Source: Candidatus Saccharibacteria bacterium CG_4_10_14_0_2_um_filter_52_9 | GTDB taxonomy: Bacteria > Actinomycetota > Acidimicrobiia > Acidimicrobiales > RAAP-2 | Reading direction: 5' to 3' | Assembly: GCA_903970515.1 (NCBI GenBank) | Contig: CAJCJA010000055.1 | Coordinates: 1 to 64,000 of the forward strand | DNA: 64,000 nucleotides | Shown: piece by piece, positions 32,033 to 41,567 of the stretch | How positions within the stretch are numbered: the first letter of the stretch is position 1 | Layout: each line of letters begins with the position of its first letter | Notes under the pieces: model-generated | What the model was told of the DNA's origin: nothing | What the model saw: only the letters and a program-made list of their open reading frames with translations | Database searches by the model: none | Made by a program: the position numbers and the translations under genes

Positions 32033-34030
32033 ATGAGTGACGATATTTTCGCCGGTGCCAGTGACCTCGAATCGAGGGCGATTCGAGAGTTGGTCGGCTT
32101 CGCGATGGACGCCCCGGCGAAGGCGAATTCGGGCCACAGCGGCACCGCGATGGCGCTCGCACCACTCGGGGTCATGCTCTGGTCGCGGGTGCTTCGTCAC
32201 GATCCGACCGATCCTCTCTGGAGCGACCGCGACCGGTTCATCTTGAGTTGCGGCCACGCCTCGATACTCCAGTACTCGCTCGCGCACATGTTCGGCTACG
32301 ACGTGAGTGTCGAGGACCTCGAGGAGTTTCGCCAGTTGCACTCCAAGACGCCCGGTCACCCCGAAGCGGGCCACACACCCACCGTGGAAGTGACCACCGG
32401 TCCGCTTGGTCAAGGCATCGCCAATGGTGTGGGTATGGCCATCGCCGAACGTGTCCTACGTAGTTCGCACGGTGAGGACCTCGTGAATCACCGCACGTGG
32501 GTGATCGCGGGTGACGGGTGTCTCGAAGAAGGAGTGAGTCACGAGGCGGCGTCCCTCGCGGGTTCGCTCGGCCTTGATCGACTGACCGTCTTCTACGATG
32601 ACAACCACATCACGATCGATGGACCGACGGAACTCGCGCTGCACGACAGTCCCGCCGAGCGCTTCGCCGCCTACCGGTGGCACGTCATCAACCTGGGCGA
32701 AGAAGCGAACGATCTCGACGTGCTCGAACGAGCGACGCACGACGCAATCGCAGAAACGAATCGACCCACGCTGATCATCATTCGTTCGCACATTGGTTTT
32801 CCCTCGCCGGTCATCATGGACACGAAAGAGGCGCACGGCACGCCCCTCAGCGCGGCCGCGATCACGCAGGTGAAGCAGATCTTGGGCATGCCGGAGGTCT
32901 CCTTCCATGACGACCCTGAACTGACGCGTTCGCTCGTCGAATCGCTCAAGGGACGTCGCGACGAACGCATCGCGTGGGAGGCGCGCGTGAAGGCGGCTGG
33001 CGAAAGGGGCGTCGCTTTGTTGACCCAGCTGCAGACCAATGGCGCGGCAGTCATTACCGAGAACGCCGAGAAGTTCGAGGGCGGCACGATGGTGCCCACC
33101 CGCAAGGCCATGCAGCGCGCGATGGACGTCTTCGCGTCCCAGACCAGTGGGCTCACCGCCGGTTCCGCGGATCTCACCGAGAACACTGGCGTCATCTTGA
33201 AGAAGTTCCTCCAGCAGAATCACGCGACGCCCGACGGTCGACAGATCCACTACGGAATTCGCGAGTTCGCCATGAGTGCGTCCTTGGTGGGCGAAGCCCT
33301 CCACGGCGGATTGCGCCCAGTGGGCTCCACCTTCTTCGTCTTTAGTGATTACGCGCGCCCGGCGGTTCGACTCGCCGCCCTCAGCGGGGCGAGTGTCTTG
33401 TTCGTCTACACGCACGATTCCGTCGGTGTGGGCGAAGACGGCCCCACACACCAACCCGTCGAGCAGCTGATGTCACTGCGCGCCATGCCCCGACTGCACG
33501 TCGTGCGTCCCAGTGACGCCAATGAGACACTTGATCTCGTCCAGCAGTACTTGAGCGACCCGCACCCTCCCACGACCGCGCTGGTCCTGTCGCGCCAGGA
33601 CATGCTCGTGTTGAAGGACGACGACGCGGCGGCGTCCGCGGCGGGCGCTCGCAAGGGCGGCTACGTCGTGCGCGAAGATGCCCTGGCGGTCTTCACGTTG
33701 GTCGCTACGGGCTCGGAGCTCGGCCCGTGTCTCGAGGCGTGCGACGAACTTCGCAACCAAGGCGTCATCACTCGCGTCGTCGCCATGCCGTGCTGGCGCT
33801 GTTTTGAAGCGCAGCCACTCGAATATCGCCAAAGCGTGTTTCGCAGCGCACTGCCGTCGGTGTCGATTGAGGCGGGCGCGACCATAGGCTGGTACAAGTA
33901 CGTGGACCACGCGATTGGCATTGACTCATTCGGCTTGTCGGCGCCGGGTAAAGAGGTGTTCGCGAACTTCAACATCAACGCGAGTGCGGTTGTCGAGCAC
34001 GTGCACGACGTCTTACGAGGAGTAAAGTGA
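32033..34030 (+). CDS. tkt: Transketolase
   Basis: A 665-aa thiamine-diphosphate enzyme that moves two-carbon units between pentose-phosphate-pathway sugars. The N-terminal ANSGHSGTAMALAPLG block (usually GHPG, here GHSG), the GPLGQG loop, the GDGCLEEGVSHEA cofactor motif and the Pyr-domain DSVGVGEDGPTHQPVEQ are all seen. ATG 32033 matches the family N-terminus. The stop overlaps tal (GTGA). Operon tkt-tal-pgi. Confidence 0.96.
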   Translation: MSDDIFAGASDLESRAIRELVGFAMDAPAKANSGHSGTAMALAPLGVMLWSRVLRHDPTDPLWSDRDRFILSCGHASILQYSLAHMFGYDVSVEDLEEFRQLHSKTPGHPEAGHTPTVEVTTGPLGQGIANGVGMAIAERVLRSSHGEDLVNHRTWVIAGDGCLEEGVSHEAASLAGSLGLDRLTVFYDDNHITIDGPTELALHDSPAERFAAYRWHVINLGEEANDLDVLERATHDAIAETNRPTLIIIRSHIGFPSPVIMDTKEAHGTPLSAAAITQVKQILGMPEVSFHDDPELTRSLVESLKGRRDERIAWEARVKAAGERGVALLTQLQTNGAAVITENAEKFEGGTMVPTRKAMQRAMDVFASQTSGLTAGSADLTENTGVILKKFLQQNHATPDGRQIHYGIREFAMSASLVGEALHGGLRPVGSTFFVFSDYARPAVRLAALSGASVLFVYTHDSVGVGEDGPTHQPVEQLMSLRAMPRLHVVRPSDANETLDLVQQYLSDPHPPTTALVLSRQDMLVLKDDDAAASAAGARKGGYVVREDALAVFTLVATGSELGPCLEACDELRNQGVITRVVAMPCWRCFEAQPLEYRQSVFRSALPSVSIEAGATIGWYKYVDHAIGIDSFGLSAPGKEVFANFNINASAVVEHVHDVLRGVK

Positions 34031-35139
34031 CAAAGCTCAACACGCTGTACGACTCATTCGGCCAGAGTCCCTGGATCGATAACATTCGCCGTGACTGGCT
34101 CGAGGACGGCACTCTCGAGCGACTCGTCGAACAAGGTGTGCGAGGCGTCACGTCGAACCCGTCGATCTTCGCGAAGGCGCTGGCGACGTCGAACGCGTAC
34201 GACAGCGTGATTGACGCCCACCCCAACGAGGATCCCGAGTCGCTCTTCGAAACCTTGGCGGTACTTGACGTCACCGAGGCTTGTGACGTCTTAATGGGCG
34301 TGCATCGAGCGTCGCGCAAAGATTTCGCCAAGGGAAAGCGTCGCTATCTCGATGGTTTCGTCTCTCTGGAGGTGTCGCCCCGTCTGGCCCGCGACACCGA
34401 CGCGACGATCGACGCGGCGCGACGCCTTCACGCGAAGGTCGGGCGCGACAACCTGATGATCAAGATCCCCGCGACCAAGGAGGGTCTGCCCGCCATCACT
34501 CAAGTCCTCGGCGCGGGCATCAACGTCAACGTCACGTTGATCTTTTCCATCGAGCGCTATCACGAGGTGCTCGACGCGTGGATGAGCGGACTCGAGCTCG
34601 CGATCAAGAATGGTTTCGAGGCGGGATCGGTTGGCAGTGTTGCATCCTTCTTCGTCTCGCGCGTGGACGTCGCGGTCGACAAGCTCCTCGAAGAGGGTGA
34701 CCCCCGGCGTGGAACGGTTGCGATCGACCAGGTGTGTGCCGCCTACAAGTTGTACGCGGACAAGATTGGTTCACTGCGTGCGACGAGCCTGCTCGACTTC
34801 GGGGCCCAGGTGCAGCGTCCGCTATGGGCGTCGACGTCGACGAAGAATCCCACCTACGACGACCTGCTGTACGTGAATTCGATCGTGGGTAATGAGACGG
34901 TCAACACCATGCCCGACGCGACGCTCACGGCGACTCTCGATCACGGGAACTTCGACGAGACGTTGCTGTACTCGTACAAGTCGGTCGTGCACGAGACCCT
35001 CAAACTCGACAGACTTCCCGCCTCGGTGTCGTTGCGCGCCGTCACCGATCAATTGGAACGCGAGGGGGTCGACGCGTTCGTCGCGTCCTACGAAGAACTC
35101 CTTGCGACGGTGTCATCGAAGATGAAGGCATCACACTGA
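34027..35139 (+). CDS. tal: Transaldolase
   Basis: A 370-aa transaldolase of the longer actinobacterial subfamily, moving a dihydroxyacetone unit via a Schiff base. Seen are GVTSNPSIFAKAL near residue 40, the catalytic Lys in NLMIKIPATKEG, NVNVTLIFS and the ASFFVSRVD segment. It begins with GTG overlapping the tkt stop and has GAGGAG upstream. Its TGA shares a base with the pgi ATG. Confidence 0.96.
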   Translation: MTKLNTLYDSFGQSPWIDNIRRDWLEDGTLERLVEQGVRGVTSNPSIFAKALATSNAYDSVIDAHPNEDPESLFETLAVLDVTEACDVLMGVHRASRKDFAKGKRRYLDGFVSLEVSPRLARDTDATIDAARRLHAKVGRDNLMIKIPATKEGLPAITQVLGAGINVNVTLIFSIERYHEVLDAWMSGLELAIKNGFEAGSVGSVASFFVSRVDVAVDKLLEEGDPRRGTVAIDQVCAAYKLYADKIGSLRATSLLDFGAQVQRPLWASTSTKNPTYDDLLYVNSIVGNETVNTMPDATLTATLDHGNFDETLLYSYKSVVHETLKLDRLPASVSLRAVTDQLEREGVDAFVASYEELLATVSSKMKASH

Positions 35140-36455
35140 TGCCTGACGCCGTCAACCTCGTCCAGCGACTCTTCGAGGGTGATCCCACGCTGTTCGAGGG
35201 CGACACCGCTCGGCACGCACTGGGATGGCTCCACCATCCCGAGGAGTATCTCGGTGACTGGCTCGATCAGACCTACGCGGCACTCCCGCGACGACACAAG
35301 CGGACCATTCTCTTGGGGATGGGCGGATCATCGGGCCCCGCTCGCCTCTACGCCCAGTCTCGGCCGAAGAATCAATTGACGGTGCTCGACACGTCAAATC
35401 CCGACACCATTGCGAGCATCGACTTCTCGAACGCACAGGTCATCGCGTCGTCCAAGTCTGGTGGGACGATCGAAACTCAGACCTTGCTCGCCCACGCGCT
35501 TGCGCACGGTCTGGACTCGAAAGACCTCATCATCATCACCGACCCCGGGACGGCTCTCGTCGAGCTTGGCGAGTCGCTCGGTGCCCATATCGTGCTCGGT
35601 GACCCGGCGACGGGAGGGCGCTATTCGGGCCTCTCGCCCTTCGGACTCGTCCCGGCCCTCTACTCTGATTGGACGATCACCCAACTGCGCGACGAACTCG
35701 CGTCGTGTTTCTTGAGTGAAGAACTCGTCGCGCTCGCCGTCGAGGTCGCGGACCAACGTTCCAAACCCATCAAGGACGGTGAAGCTTTCTTCCCCGTGAA
35801 TGGTGACCCGATCACCTCGGGGGCGGCACTGTGGATGGAACAACTGGTCGCCGAGACCACCGGCAAGGAGAACCGCGGATTCATTCCCATGCCGACGCTT
35901 GGACAGAGCGACTACCAGGTCAGTGAAATGCAAGGACACCACCTCGTCGCCGCCTTGCTTGGTTACCACCTGGGCGTCGATCCCTTCAACCAACCCAACG
36001 TCGAGTCGGCGAAGAAGAACGTCTTTTCGCTATTGAGTGGCGCCATCTCGTGGGAACAGCGACACGAGGACCTCGGTGCGATGCGCGATGCCATGATGGG
36101 TTCGACGTACAACGTGTTACAGGTCTACGCTCCCCTCTCGACGTCCGACGAGTTAAGCGCATTGCGCGTTCGATGCGAGGGCGTCTACGGTCCCACCGCG
36201 GCGAACCTTGGTCCGCGTTATCTGCATTCGACGGGACAACTTCACAAGGGTGGACCCACTGGTGTCGTGGGGATTCAATTGGTGCAGCGTCCCGTCACCG
36301 AACCGGTGCGCATCGAGGGCCGCCACTACACCTTCCACGACTTGCACATGGCACAAGCGACGAGCGACTTCCAAGCCATGCAGGCGGCCAATCGTCGCGT
36401 CTATCAATTCATCGTCGACGACCTCCAAGAAGCGGCCGGAATTCTCGGACTCTAG
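35139..36455 (+). CDS. pgi: Glucose-6-phosphate isomerase (short form)
   Basis: A 438-aa isomerase, shorter than the ~550-aa bacterial enzyme and like the Pgi half of fused transaldolase-isomerase proteins. Sugar-phosphate SIS motifs are LLGMGGSSGPARL and SSKSGGTIETQT, followed by GRYSGLSPFGLVPA and the late GQLHKGGPTG block. The TGATG join to tal suggests the two derive from, or gave rise to, such a fusion. Genes zwf, opcA and pgl, often next in actinobacteria, do not follow here. Confidence 0.9.
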   Translation: MPDAVNLVQRLFEGDPTLFEGDTARHALGWLHHPEEYLGDWLDQTYAALPRRHKRTILLGMGGSSGPARLYAQSRPKNQLTVLDTSNPDTIASIDFSNAQVIASSKSGGTIETQTLLAHALAHGLDSKDLIIITDPGTALVELGESLGAHIVLGDPATGGRYSGLSPFGLVPALYSDWTITQLRDELASCFLSEELVALAVEVADQRSKPIKDGEAFFPVNGDPITSGAALWMEQLVAETTGKENRGFIPMPTLGQSDYQVSEMQGHHLVAALLGYHLGVDPFNQPNVESAKKNVFSLLSGAISWEQRHEDLGAMRDAMMGSTYNVLQVYAPLSTSDELSALRVRCEGVYGPTAANLGPRYLHSTGQLHKGGPTGVVGIQLVQRPVTEPVRIEGRHYTFHDLHMAQATSDFQAMQAANRRVYQFIVDDLQEAAGILGL

Positions 36456-36458
36456 GCC

Positions 36459-36464
36459 TAGGAT
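36459..36464 (+). promoter_or_regulatory. TANNNT box for fbiC
   Basis: TAGGAT ends six bases before ATG 36471, with no ribosome site. It implies fbiC is transcribed separately from pgi, only 15 bases upstream. Confidence 0.45.
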
Positions 36465-36470
36465 GCCGTT

Positions 36471-38729
36471 ATGAATACCTCCCAGCGCGCTTTACGGGTA
36501 GAACTCGTCCACGAATCAGCCGAGAGTCTCGCACCTCTCTCCTTCAGCGTCGCGCGGGACAACTTCGGTTACGTGGTCACGTACTCACCGAAAGTGTTCA
36601 TCCCACTTACGAAGCTGTGTCGTGACCGATGCGGGTACTGCACCTTCGCACAAGCTCCCGCCCACGTGAGCTCCCCGTACATGGACTTAGAGGAGGTCAT
36701 GGGAATCGCGCAGGCGGGCAAAGACGCTGGTTGCTCCGAGGCGCTGTTCACGCTCGGCGAACGACCCGAACTGCGCTACGACGAGGCGGCCAAGTGGCTG
36801 GCCGCTCGCGGGTATCGATCGACGGTGGACTACGTCGCGAACGCCGCCCAAATGGTCCTGGAGAGCACCGGTCTCATCCCCCATGCGAACGCTGGGGCGT
36901 TATATCGCCACGAACTCGAACAACTACGCGCGGTGAGCGGTTCCCAAGGCATGATGATCGAATCCCTCGCCCAATTGACGGCACATCGCCTCGCGCCCGA
37001 CAAGGATCCCCAGCGGCGCCTTGACACGCTGCGTTTCGCGGGTGAACTCAAGATCCCCTTCACGACGGGCCTGCTCGTGGGGATTGGCGAGAATCGAGAG
37101 GATCGAATCGCGACGCTTCACGCAATTGCCGACGCGCACGAACAATTTGGTCATGTCCAAGAGGTGATCATCCAGAACTTCCTGCCCAAGCCGCGAACGC
37201 TCATGGCAGGCGATCCCCCCGCGAGCGACGAGGAGTTCCATTGGACAATCGCCGCCGCGCGCATAATCCTTCCTCACGATATTCATCTTCAGGCGCCGCC
37301 CAACCTCAGTGACGACCCGACGAAGTTACTGGCGTACGGCATCGACGACTTCGGTGGGATTTCGCCCGTGACGCGCGACCACGTGAACCCCGAGCGCGCC
37401 TGGCCAGCACTCGAGTCGCTCTCGAGTGCGTGCGACGTTCGGGGTTTCACGTTGGCGCCTCGATTGACGGTCTACCCAGAGTTCATTGGATTGCACTCGG
37501 AGTACCTCGACGAAAGCGTTCGTCCCTACGTGCTCGCCCACGCTGACGCGACGTTCCTCGCGCGCGACGACCAGTGGTTCTCGGGTACGGACGTGACGCC
37601 TCCCGTAGCCCCCGCCCAGGCGTCGCGCACGAACGACGTGCGCGATCTGCTCGCGCGCTACGAACCCGGATACGACTTCGACGCGCAGGAACTCACGACG
37701 CTGTTCAAGGCCCGCGGTGGTGACTACCACGCGGTCGTCGACACGGCGGATCAGGTGCGTCGTGACTTGGTCGGTGACGACGTGAGTTTCGTGATTAATC
37801 GCAATATCAACTACACCAACGTCTGCACCTTCAAATGCCGATTTTGCGCGTTCTCGAAAGGTCCTTTGTCGCTGAACTTGCGGGGTGATCCCTATCTTTT
37901 GACCCTCGAGGAGATCAGCGAGCGTGTCCGCGAAGCTGAAGCGAAGGGTGCGACCGAAGTGTGCCTCCAGGGTGGCATCCATCCAAAGTTCGATGGCGAT
38001 TACTACATCGACGTCGTGGCGGCGGTTCGTGCGGGTTCCCCGACAATTCACATCCACGCCTTCAGCGCGCTCGAGGTGTTCGAAGGCGCACGGCGAAGCG
38101 ACCAGAATCTCGCCGAGTATCTGACGCGACTTCGCGATGCCGGACTAAAGACGCTACCCGGCACCGCGGCGGAGATTCTCGACGACGACGTGCGCGCCAT
38201 CTTGTGCCCGGACAAGATCTCGAGTGATCAATGGCTTGAGGTGCACCGCGCCGCTCACGGCGTGGGTTTGCACTCGAACATTACGATCATGTTCGGTGCC
38301 GTCGAGGGAGTCGAGAGTTGGGTGACGCACCTGCTTCGCACTCGCGCATTGCAAAAAGAGACGGGCGGCTTCACCGAGTTCGTGCCCTTGCCCTTCGTGC
38401 ACATGGCGACGCCAATCTTCTTGAAGGGTCGTTCGCGGCGAGGACCAACGTTTCGTGAGGCAGTCTTGATGCACGCGGTCGCACGATTGCACTACGCCAC
38501 GTTGATCAACAACATCCAAGTCAGCTGGGTGAAGATGGGCGTTGAAGGATCGCGGCGAATCCTGCAAGCCGGGGCCAACGATCTGGGCGGCACCTTGATG
38601 GATGAGAACATCTCACGAGCTGCGGGAGCGACCCATGGTCAAGAGATGGACGTGGAGAACTTGCGCGCAATGGTCGCACCACTTGGTCGTCCCCTGCATC
38701 AGCGAAGTACCCTCTACCAGACTCTCTAG
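36471..38729 (+). CDS. fbiC: FO synthase FbiC (CofG-CofH fusion)
   Basis: A 752-aa bifunctional radical-SAM enzyme making FO, the deazaflavin chromophore of coenzyme F420, from tyrosine and a pyrimidine intermediate. The CofG half has the cluster Cys50/54/57 in CRDRCGYC; the CofH half has Cys452/456/459 in CTFKCRFC. Both radical-SAM barrels look complete (GLLVGIGENREDR; HIHAFSALEV; NNIQVSWVKMG). The linker is shorter than in mycobacterial FbiC. It indicates that the organism makes F420, although no F420-using enzyme is seen here. Confidence 0.95.
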   Translation: MNTSQRALRVELVHESAESLAPLSFSVARDNFGYVVTYSPKVFIPLTKLCRDRCGYCTFAQAPAHVSSPYMDLEEVMGIAQAGKDAGCSEALFTLGERPELRYDEAAKWLAARGYRSTVDYVANAAQMVLESTGLIPHANAGALYRHELEQLRAVSGSQGMMIESLAQLTAHRLAPDKDPQRRLDTLRFAGELKIPFTTGLLVGIGENREDRIATLHAIADAHEQFGHVQEVIIQNFLPKPRTLMAGDPPASDEEFHWTIAAARIILPHDIHLQAPPNLSDDPTKLLAYGIDDFGGISPVTRDHVNPERAWPALESLSSACDVRGFTLAPRLTVYPEFIGLHSEYLDESVRPYVLAHADATFLARDDQWFSGTDVTPPVAPAQASRTNDVRDLLARYEPGYDFDAQELTTLFKARGGDYHAVVDTADQVRRDLVGDDVSFVINRNINYTNVCTFKCRFCAFSKGPLSLNLRGDPYLLTLEEISERVREAEAKGATEVCLQGGIHPKFDGDYYIDVVAAVRAGSPTIHIHAFSALEVFEGARRSDQNLAEYLTRLRDAGLKTLPGTAAEILDDDVRAILCPDKISSDQWLEVHRAAHGVGLHSNITIMFGAVEGVESWVTHLLRTRALQKETGGFTEFVPLPFVHMATPIFLKGRSRRGPTFREAVLMHAVARLHYATLINNIQVSWVKMGVEGSRRILQAGANDLGGTLMDENISRAAGATHGQEMDVENLRAMVAPLGRPLHQRSTLYQTL

Positions 38730-38731
38730 CG

Positions 38732-39703
38732 ATGTCCGAATTAGTTGAGGCGTTTCTTCGGGCTTTGAACGAGGAATCGACCCAGTCCCCTGAACGCCTC
38801 GACGAACTTCGAAACCTCGTGGACCGGATCGTCGAGCTCGCAAAATATGACGCCGACGTCGCCGATCTTCGCACCGCGTCGACTGCGCTCAACGAACTCC
38901 TTGAAGCATCCGCACTGTTCGCACCGTGGCGTGACCGGGCGAAGGTCACCGTGTTTGGTTCGGCACGCACGAAACCCGACGATGCGCTGTACGAGTTGGC
39001 GCGTCAGTTCGGCGCCGCTACGGCCGAGCAAGGATGGATGGTGGTTTCAGGCGCTGGACCAGGGATAATGGAAGCGTCGTCGAAAGGTTCGGGACGCGCC
39101 AACACTCTCGGGGTAAACATCGAGCTGCCCTTTGAACAAGGCGCGAACCAGTTCATTGACGTAGACGACATGCACGTCGCGATGAAGTTTTTCTTCACGC
39201 GCAAAGTCGCCCTCACGCGCGCATCGCACGCCTTCGTGGCGTTTCCCGGTGGTGTGGGCACGATGGACGAGATATTCGAGATCCTCACGTTGGTGCACAC
39301 TGGAAAGACCACGCCCGCGCCCATCATCCTCATCGATACACCAGACGGCGATTTTTGGAAGCGATGGTTTGACTTCATGGAAGTCCTCGTACGCGACGCC
39401 TACATCGAAGCAGCGGATCTCTGTCTCGTCACGACGCACACTTCGGTCGAGAGCGCCATCGACGCAATCAAACACTTTTATCGCAATTACCGTTCCTTCG
39501 AGGTCGTGGGCGAACGCGCCCGCGTGGGTCTCCTCCATCTGCCCTCGACGTCCCAGTTACGAGCCCTGCGCGAGGCGTTCCCCATCTTCGCTACCCACGA
39601 CGGCTTCGTCATCGACGACGACGCCTTGACGTTCGACTTTGACGGAAGAAATTACGTCACCCTTCGCCAGCTCATTGACGTCGTAAACTCGTGGGAGTTT
39701 TAG
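38732..39703 (+). CDS. LOG-family Rossmann protein (TIGR00730-like)
   Basis: A 323-aa protein of the lysine-decarboxylase-like LOG family; studied members release free cytokinin or ribose-5-phosphate from nucleoside monophosphates. Seen are VFGSARTKPDD near residue 72, SGAGPGIMEA and the catalytic PGGVGTMDE motif. An extra ~65-residue helical N-terminus and a C-terminal extension of about 90 residues place it with the longer forms. It starts two bases after fbiC and overlaps the convergent coiled-coil gene by four bases. The physiological substrate is open. Confidence 0.85.
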   Translation: MSELVEAFLRALNEESTQSPERLDELRNLVDRIVELAKYDADVADLRTASTALNELLEASALFAPWRDRAKVTVFGSARTKPDDALYELARQFGAATAEQGWMVVSGAGPGIMEASSKGSGRANTLGVNIELPFEQGANQFIDVDDMHVAMKFFFTRKVALTRASHAFVAFPGGVGTMDEIFEILTLVHTGKTTPAPIILIDTPDGDFWKRWFDFMEVLVRDAYIEAADLCLVTTHTSVESAIDAIKHFYRNYRSFEVVGERARVGLLHLPSTSQLRALREAFPIFATHDGFVIDDDALTFDFDGRNYVTLRQLIDVVNSWEF

Positions 39704-39897
39704 TCGTCGTGTGGTGCGTGTCGAAGAAGTGCTTCGGCCTTTTGTAGACTTCGACGTACCTTCGAAAGGCGCCGCTCGAGTTCCTTCGCGTCGTCACTCG
39801 CACCACGGAGTTGTTCGCGCACCGCGTTGAAGATGGCGTCAGCGACCTTTTCCTCAATGCTCGCGACTTCGTCAGCCAATGCTTCGAAGGATTCCAC
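39700..39897 (-). CDS. 65-aa coiled-coil microprotein coupled to acyl-CoA ligase
   Basis: The GTG at 39897 shares its first base with the TAG of the acyl-CoA ligase (TAGTG). The short protein is almost wholly helical with heptad-like spacing (EALADEVASIEEKVADAIF, then ELERRLSKVRRSLQKAEALL), so a coiled coil is likely. Codon quality matches real genes, and the position implies co-expression with the ligase. I know no family for it. Confidence 0.6.
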   Translation of the reverse strand: MESFEALADEVASIEEKVADAIFNAVREQLRGASDDAKELERRLSKVRRSLQKAEALLRHAPHDD

Positions 39898-41513
39898 TAC
39901 GAAGTGACGACGACGTCGAGTTCGCCGTCGTGATACCTCGAACGCAGCACCTTCTTGTCGAACTTTCCAACGCTGGTCTTGGGGATCGCGTCGAGGAACG
40001 TCCAGTATTCGGGCACCCACCACTTCGCGACGCGCTCGAGAAGGTATGCACGTAACTCGTCGACGCTGACTTCGGCACCCGGTTCCAGCACGACACAACA
40101 CAGCGGCCGCTCTTGCCATTTCGGGTCTGGCACGGCGACGACGGCTGCTTCAAACACTTTGGGGTGCCCCATCATGGTGCTCTCTAGTTCCACCGAACTA
40201 ATCCATTCGCCCCCGGACTTGATGACGTCTTTGCTGCGATCGCTCACCACCATGAACCCCTCGGCGTCGAGTGTCCCGATGTCACCCGTGCGAAGCCAAC
40301 CGTCGTGAAACTTCTCCGGGTCGTCGACGCCAAAGTACGAACCGGTGATCCAAGGGCCGCGGATCTCGAATTCACCGATGGTCTTGCCATCACGCTCCAA
40401 GACGTTGCCAGCTTCGTCGGTGATACGAAGTTGCACGCCCGCGACGACGCGTCCCGCCTTCGCGCGATAGTCAATCTCAAGTTCGGGTGGGGTGCCCGAC
40501 GGTGGGATTGATACCGCAGCGAGTGGACTCGTTTCGGTCATACCCCAACCTTGGATGAGGTCGATACCGTAGCGGTCGCGGAACGCTTCGATCATGAAAC
40601 GCGGTACTTGGGAGCCACCCGCCAAGATCCCCCGCAGACTCGAAAAGTCGGCGTGCTCCGCTTGCTCGGCGGCGCGCAGCACGTCATTCCAAATGGTGGG
40701 CACCCCGAGGGACACCGTGGGGTGCAACTCGCTGATCATCTTGACGATGGGCTCACCTTGTAAGAACATCTGGGGCATGATCAACTCGATGCCCGCGAGG
40801 AACGACGTGAACGCGCAACCCCACGCGTTGACGTGGAACATCGGCACGATGAGCAGACAACGGTCTTTCTCGCACAGACCAATGGAGTTCGCACTGGTCG
40901 ACGCCATTGAGTGCAGCCACGTGGAACGATGCGAATAGACCACGCCCTTGGGATTACCAGTCGTGCCCGAGGTGTAACACATGATTGCGGCGGAGCGCTC
41001 GTCGAGGTCGGGCCAGTCAAAACCCGGTTGCTGCGCGTTGACGAGCGTGTCGTAGTCGAGCGTGTCGCCCAGCAGACCCGAGGTGTCAGGGCCGTTTACG
41101 ATGATGTGACGGACACTCGGCATCTGGTCGCGCACTTTGGCGAGCAACGGTACGAGTGAGTTGTCGACGATAATGATCTCGTCGTGTGCGTGTTGGATGA
41201 TGTAGGCGAGTTGCTCGGGGAAGAGTCGGATGTTGAGCGTGTGCAGCACGGCACCCATGCAGGGGATGGCCAGGTATGCCTCCATGTGCGCCTGGTTGTT
41301 CCACATGAAGGTCGCCACGCGATCGCCTTCGTTAACGCCCAACTCGCGCAAGGCCGCCGCGAGTCGTTCGGCTCGCTTGGATACTTCGAAGAACGTCGCC
41401 TCGTTAACGCCGTCGGCGGTGACGGTGAAGATCTTCTTATCCGCGTAGAGCCATTCGCCGTGTCGAACGATGTCGCGAATCAACAACGGTGCGTCTTGCA
41501 TCGTGCTCTGCAT
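39897..41513 (-). CDS. Fatty-acyl-CoA ligase (AMP-forming)
   Basis: A 538-aa ANL-superfamily ligase that activates a carboxylic acid, probably medium- or long-chain, to its CoA thioester. P-loop YTSGTTGNPKGVVYSHR, the GWGMTETSPL motif, the hinge SGGEWISSVELE and the C-terminal catalytic Lys in PKTSVGKFDKK are visible. The pattern matches the FadD/AlkK-type group. ATG 41513 (MQSTMQ) is chosen for the AGGGGG ribosome site four bases upstream; an in-frame start at 41537 is less likely. The stop overlaps the coiled-coil gene. Confidence 0.9.
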   Translation of the reverse strand: MQSTMQDAPLLIRDIVRHGEWLYADKKIFTVTADGVNEATFFEVSKRAERLAAALRELGVNEGDRVATFMWNNQAHMEAYLAIPCMGAVLHTLNIRLFPEQLAYIIQHAHDEIIIVDNSLVPLLAKVRDQMPSVRHIIVNGPDTSGLLGDTLDYDTLVNAQQPGFDWPDLDERSAAIMCYTSGTTGNPKGVVYSHRSTWLHSMASTSANSIGLCEKDRCLLIVPMFHVNAWGCAFTSFLAGIELIMPQMFLQGEPIVKMISELHPTVSLGVPTIWNDVLRAAEQAEHADFSSLRGILAGGSQVPRFMIEAFRDRYGIDLIQGWGMTETSPLAAVSIPPSGTPPELEIDYRAKAGRVVAGVQLRITDEAGNVLERDGKTIGEFEIRGPWITGSYFGVDDPEKFHDGWLRTGDIGTLDAEGFMVVSDRSKDVIKSGGEWISSVELESTMMGHPKVFEAAVVAVPDPKWQERPLCCVVLEPGAEVSVDELRAYLLERVAKWWVPEYWTFLDAIPKTSVGKFDKKVLRSRYHDGELDVVVTS

Positions 41514-41567
41514 GAGTCCCCCTAGGTGTGCCTTCAACGATGTTACAAAGGTGCGGCGACCGTTCTC

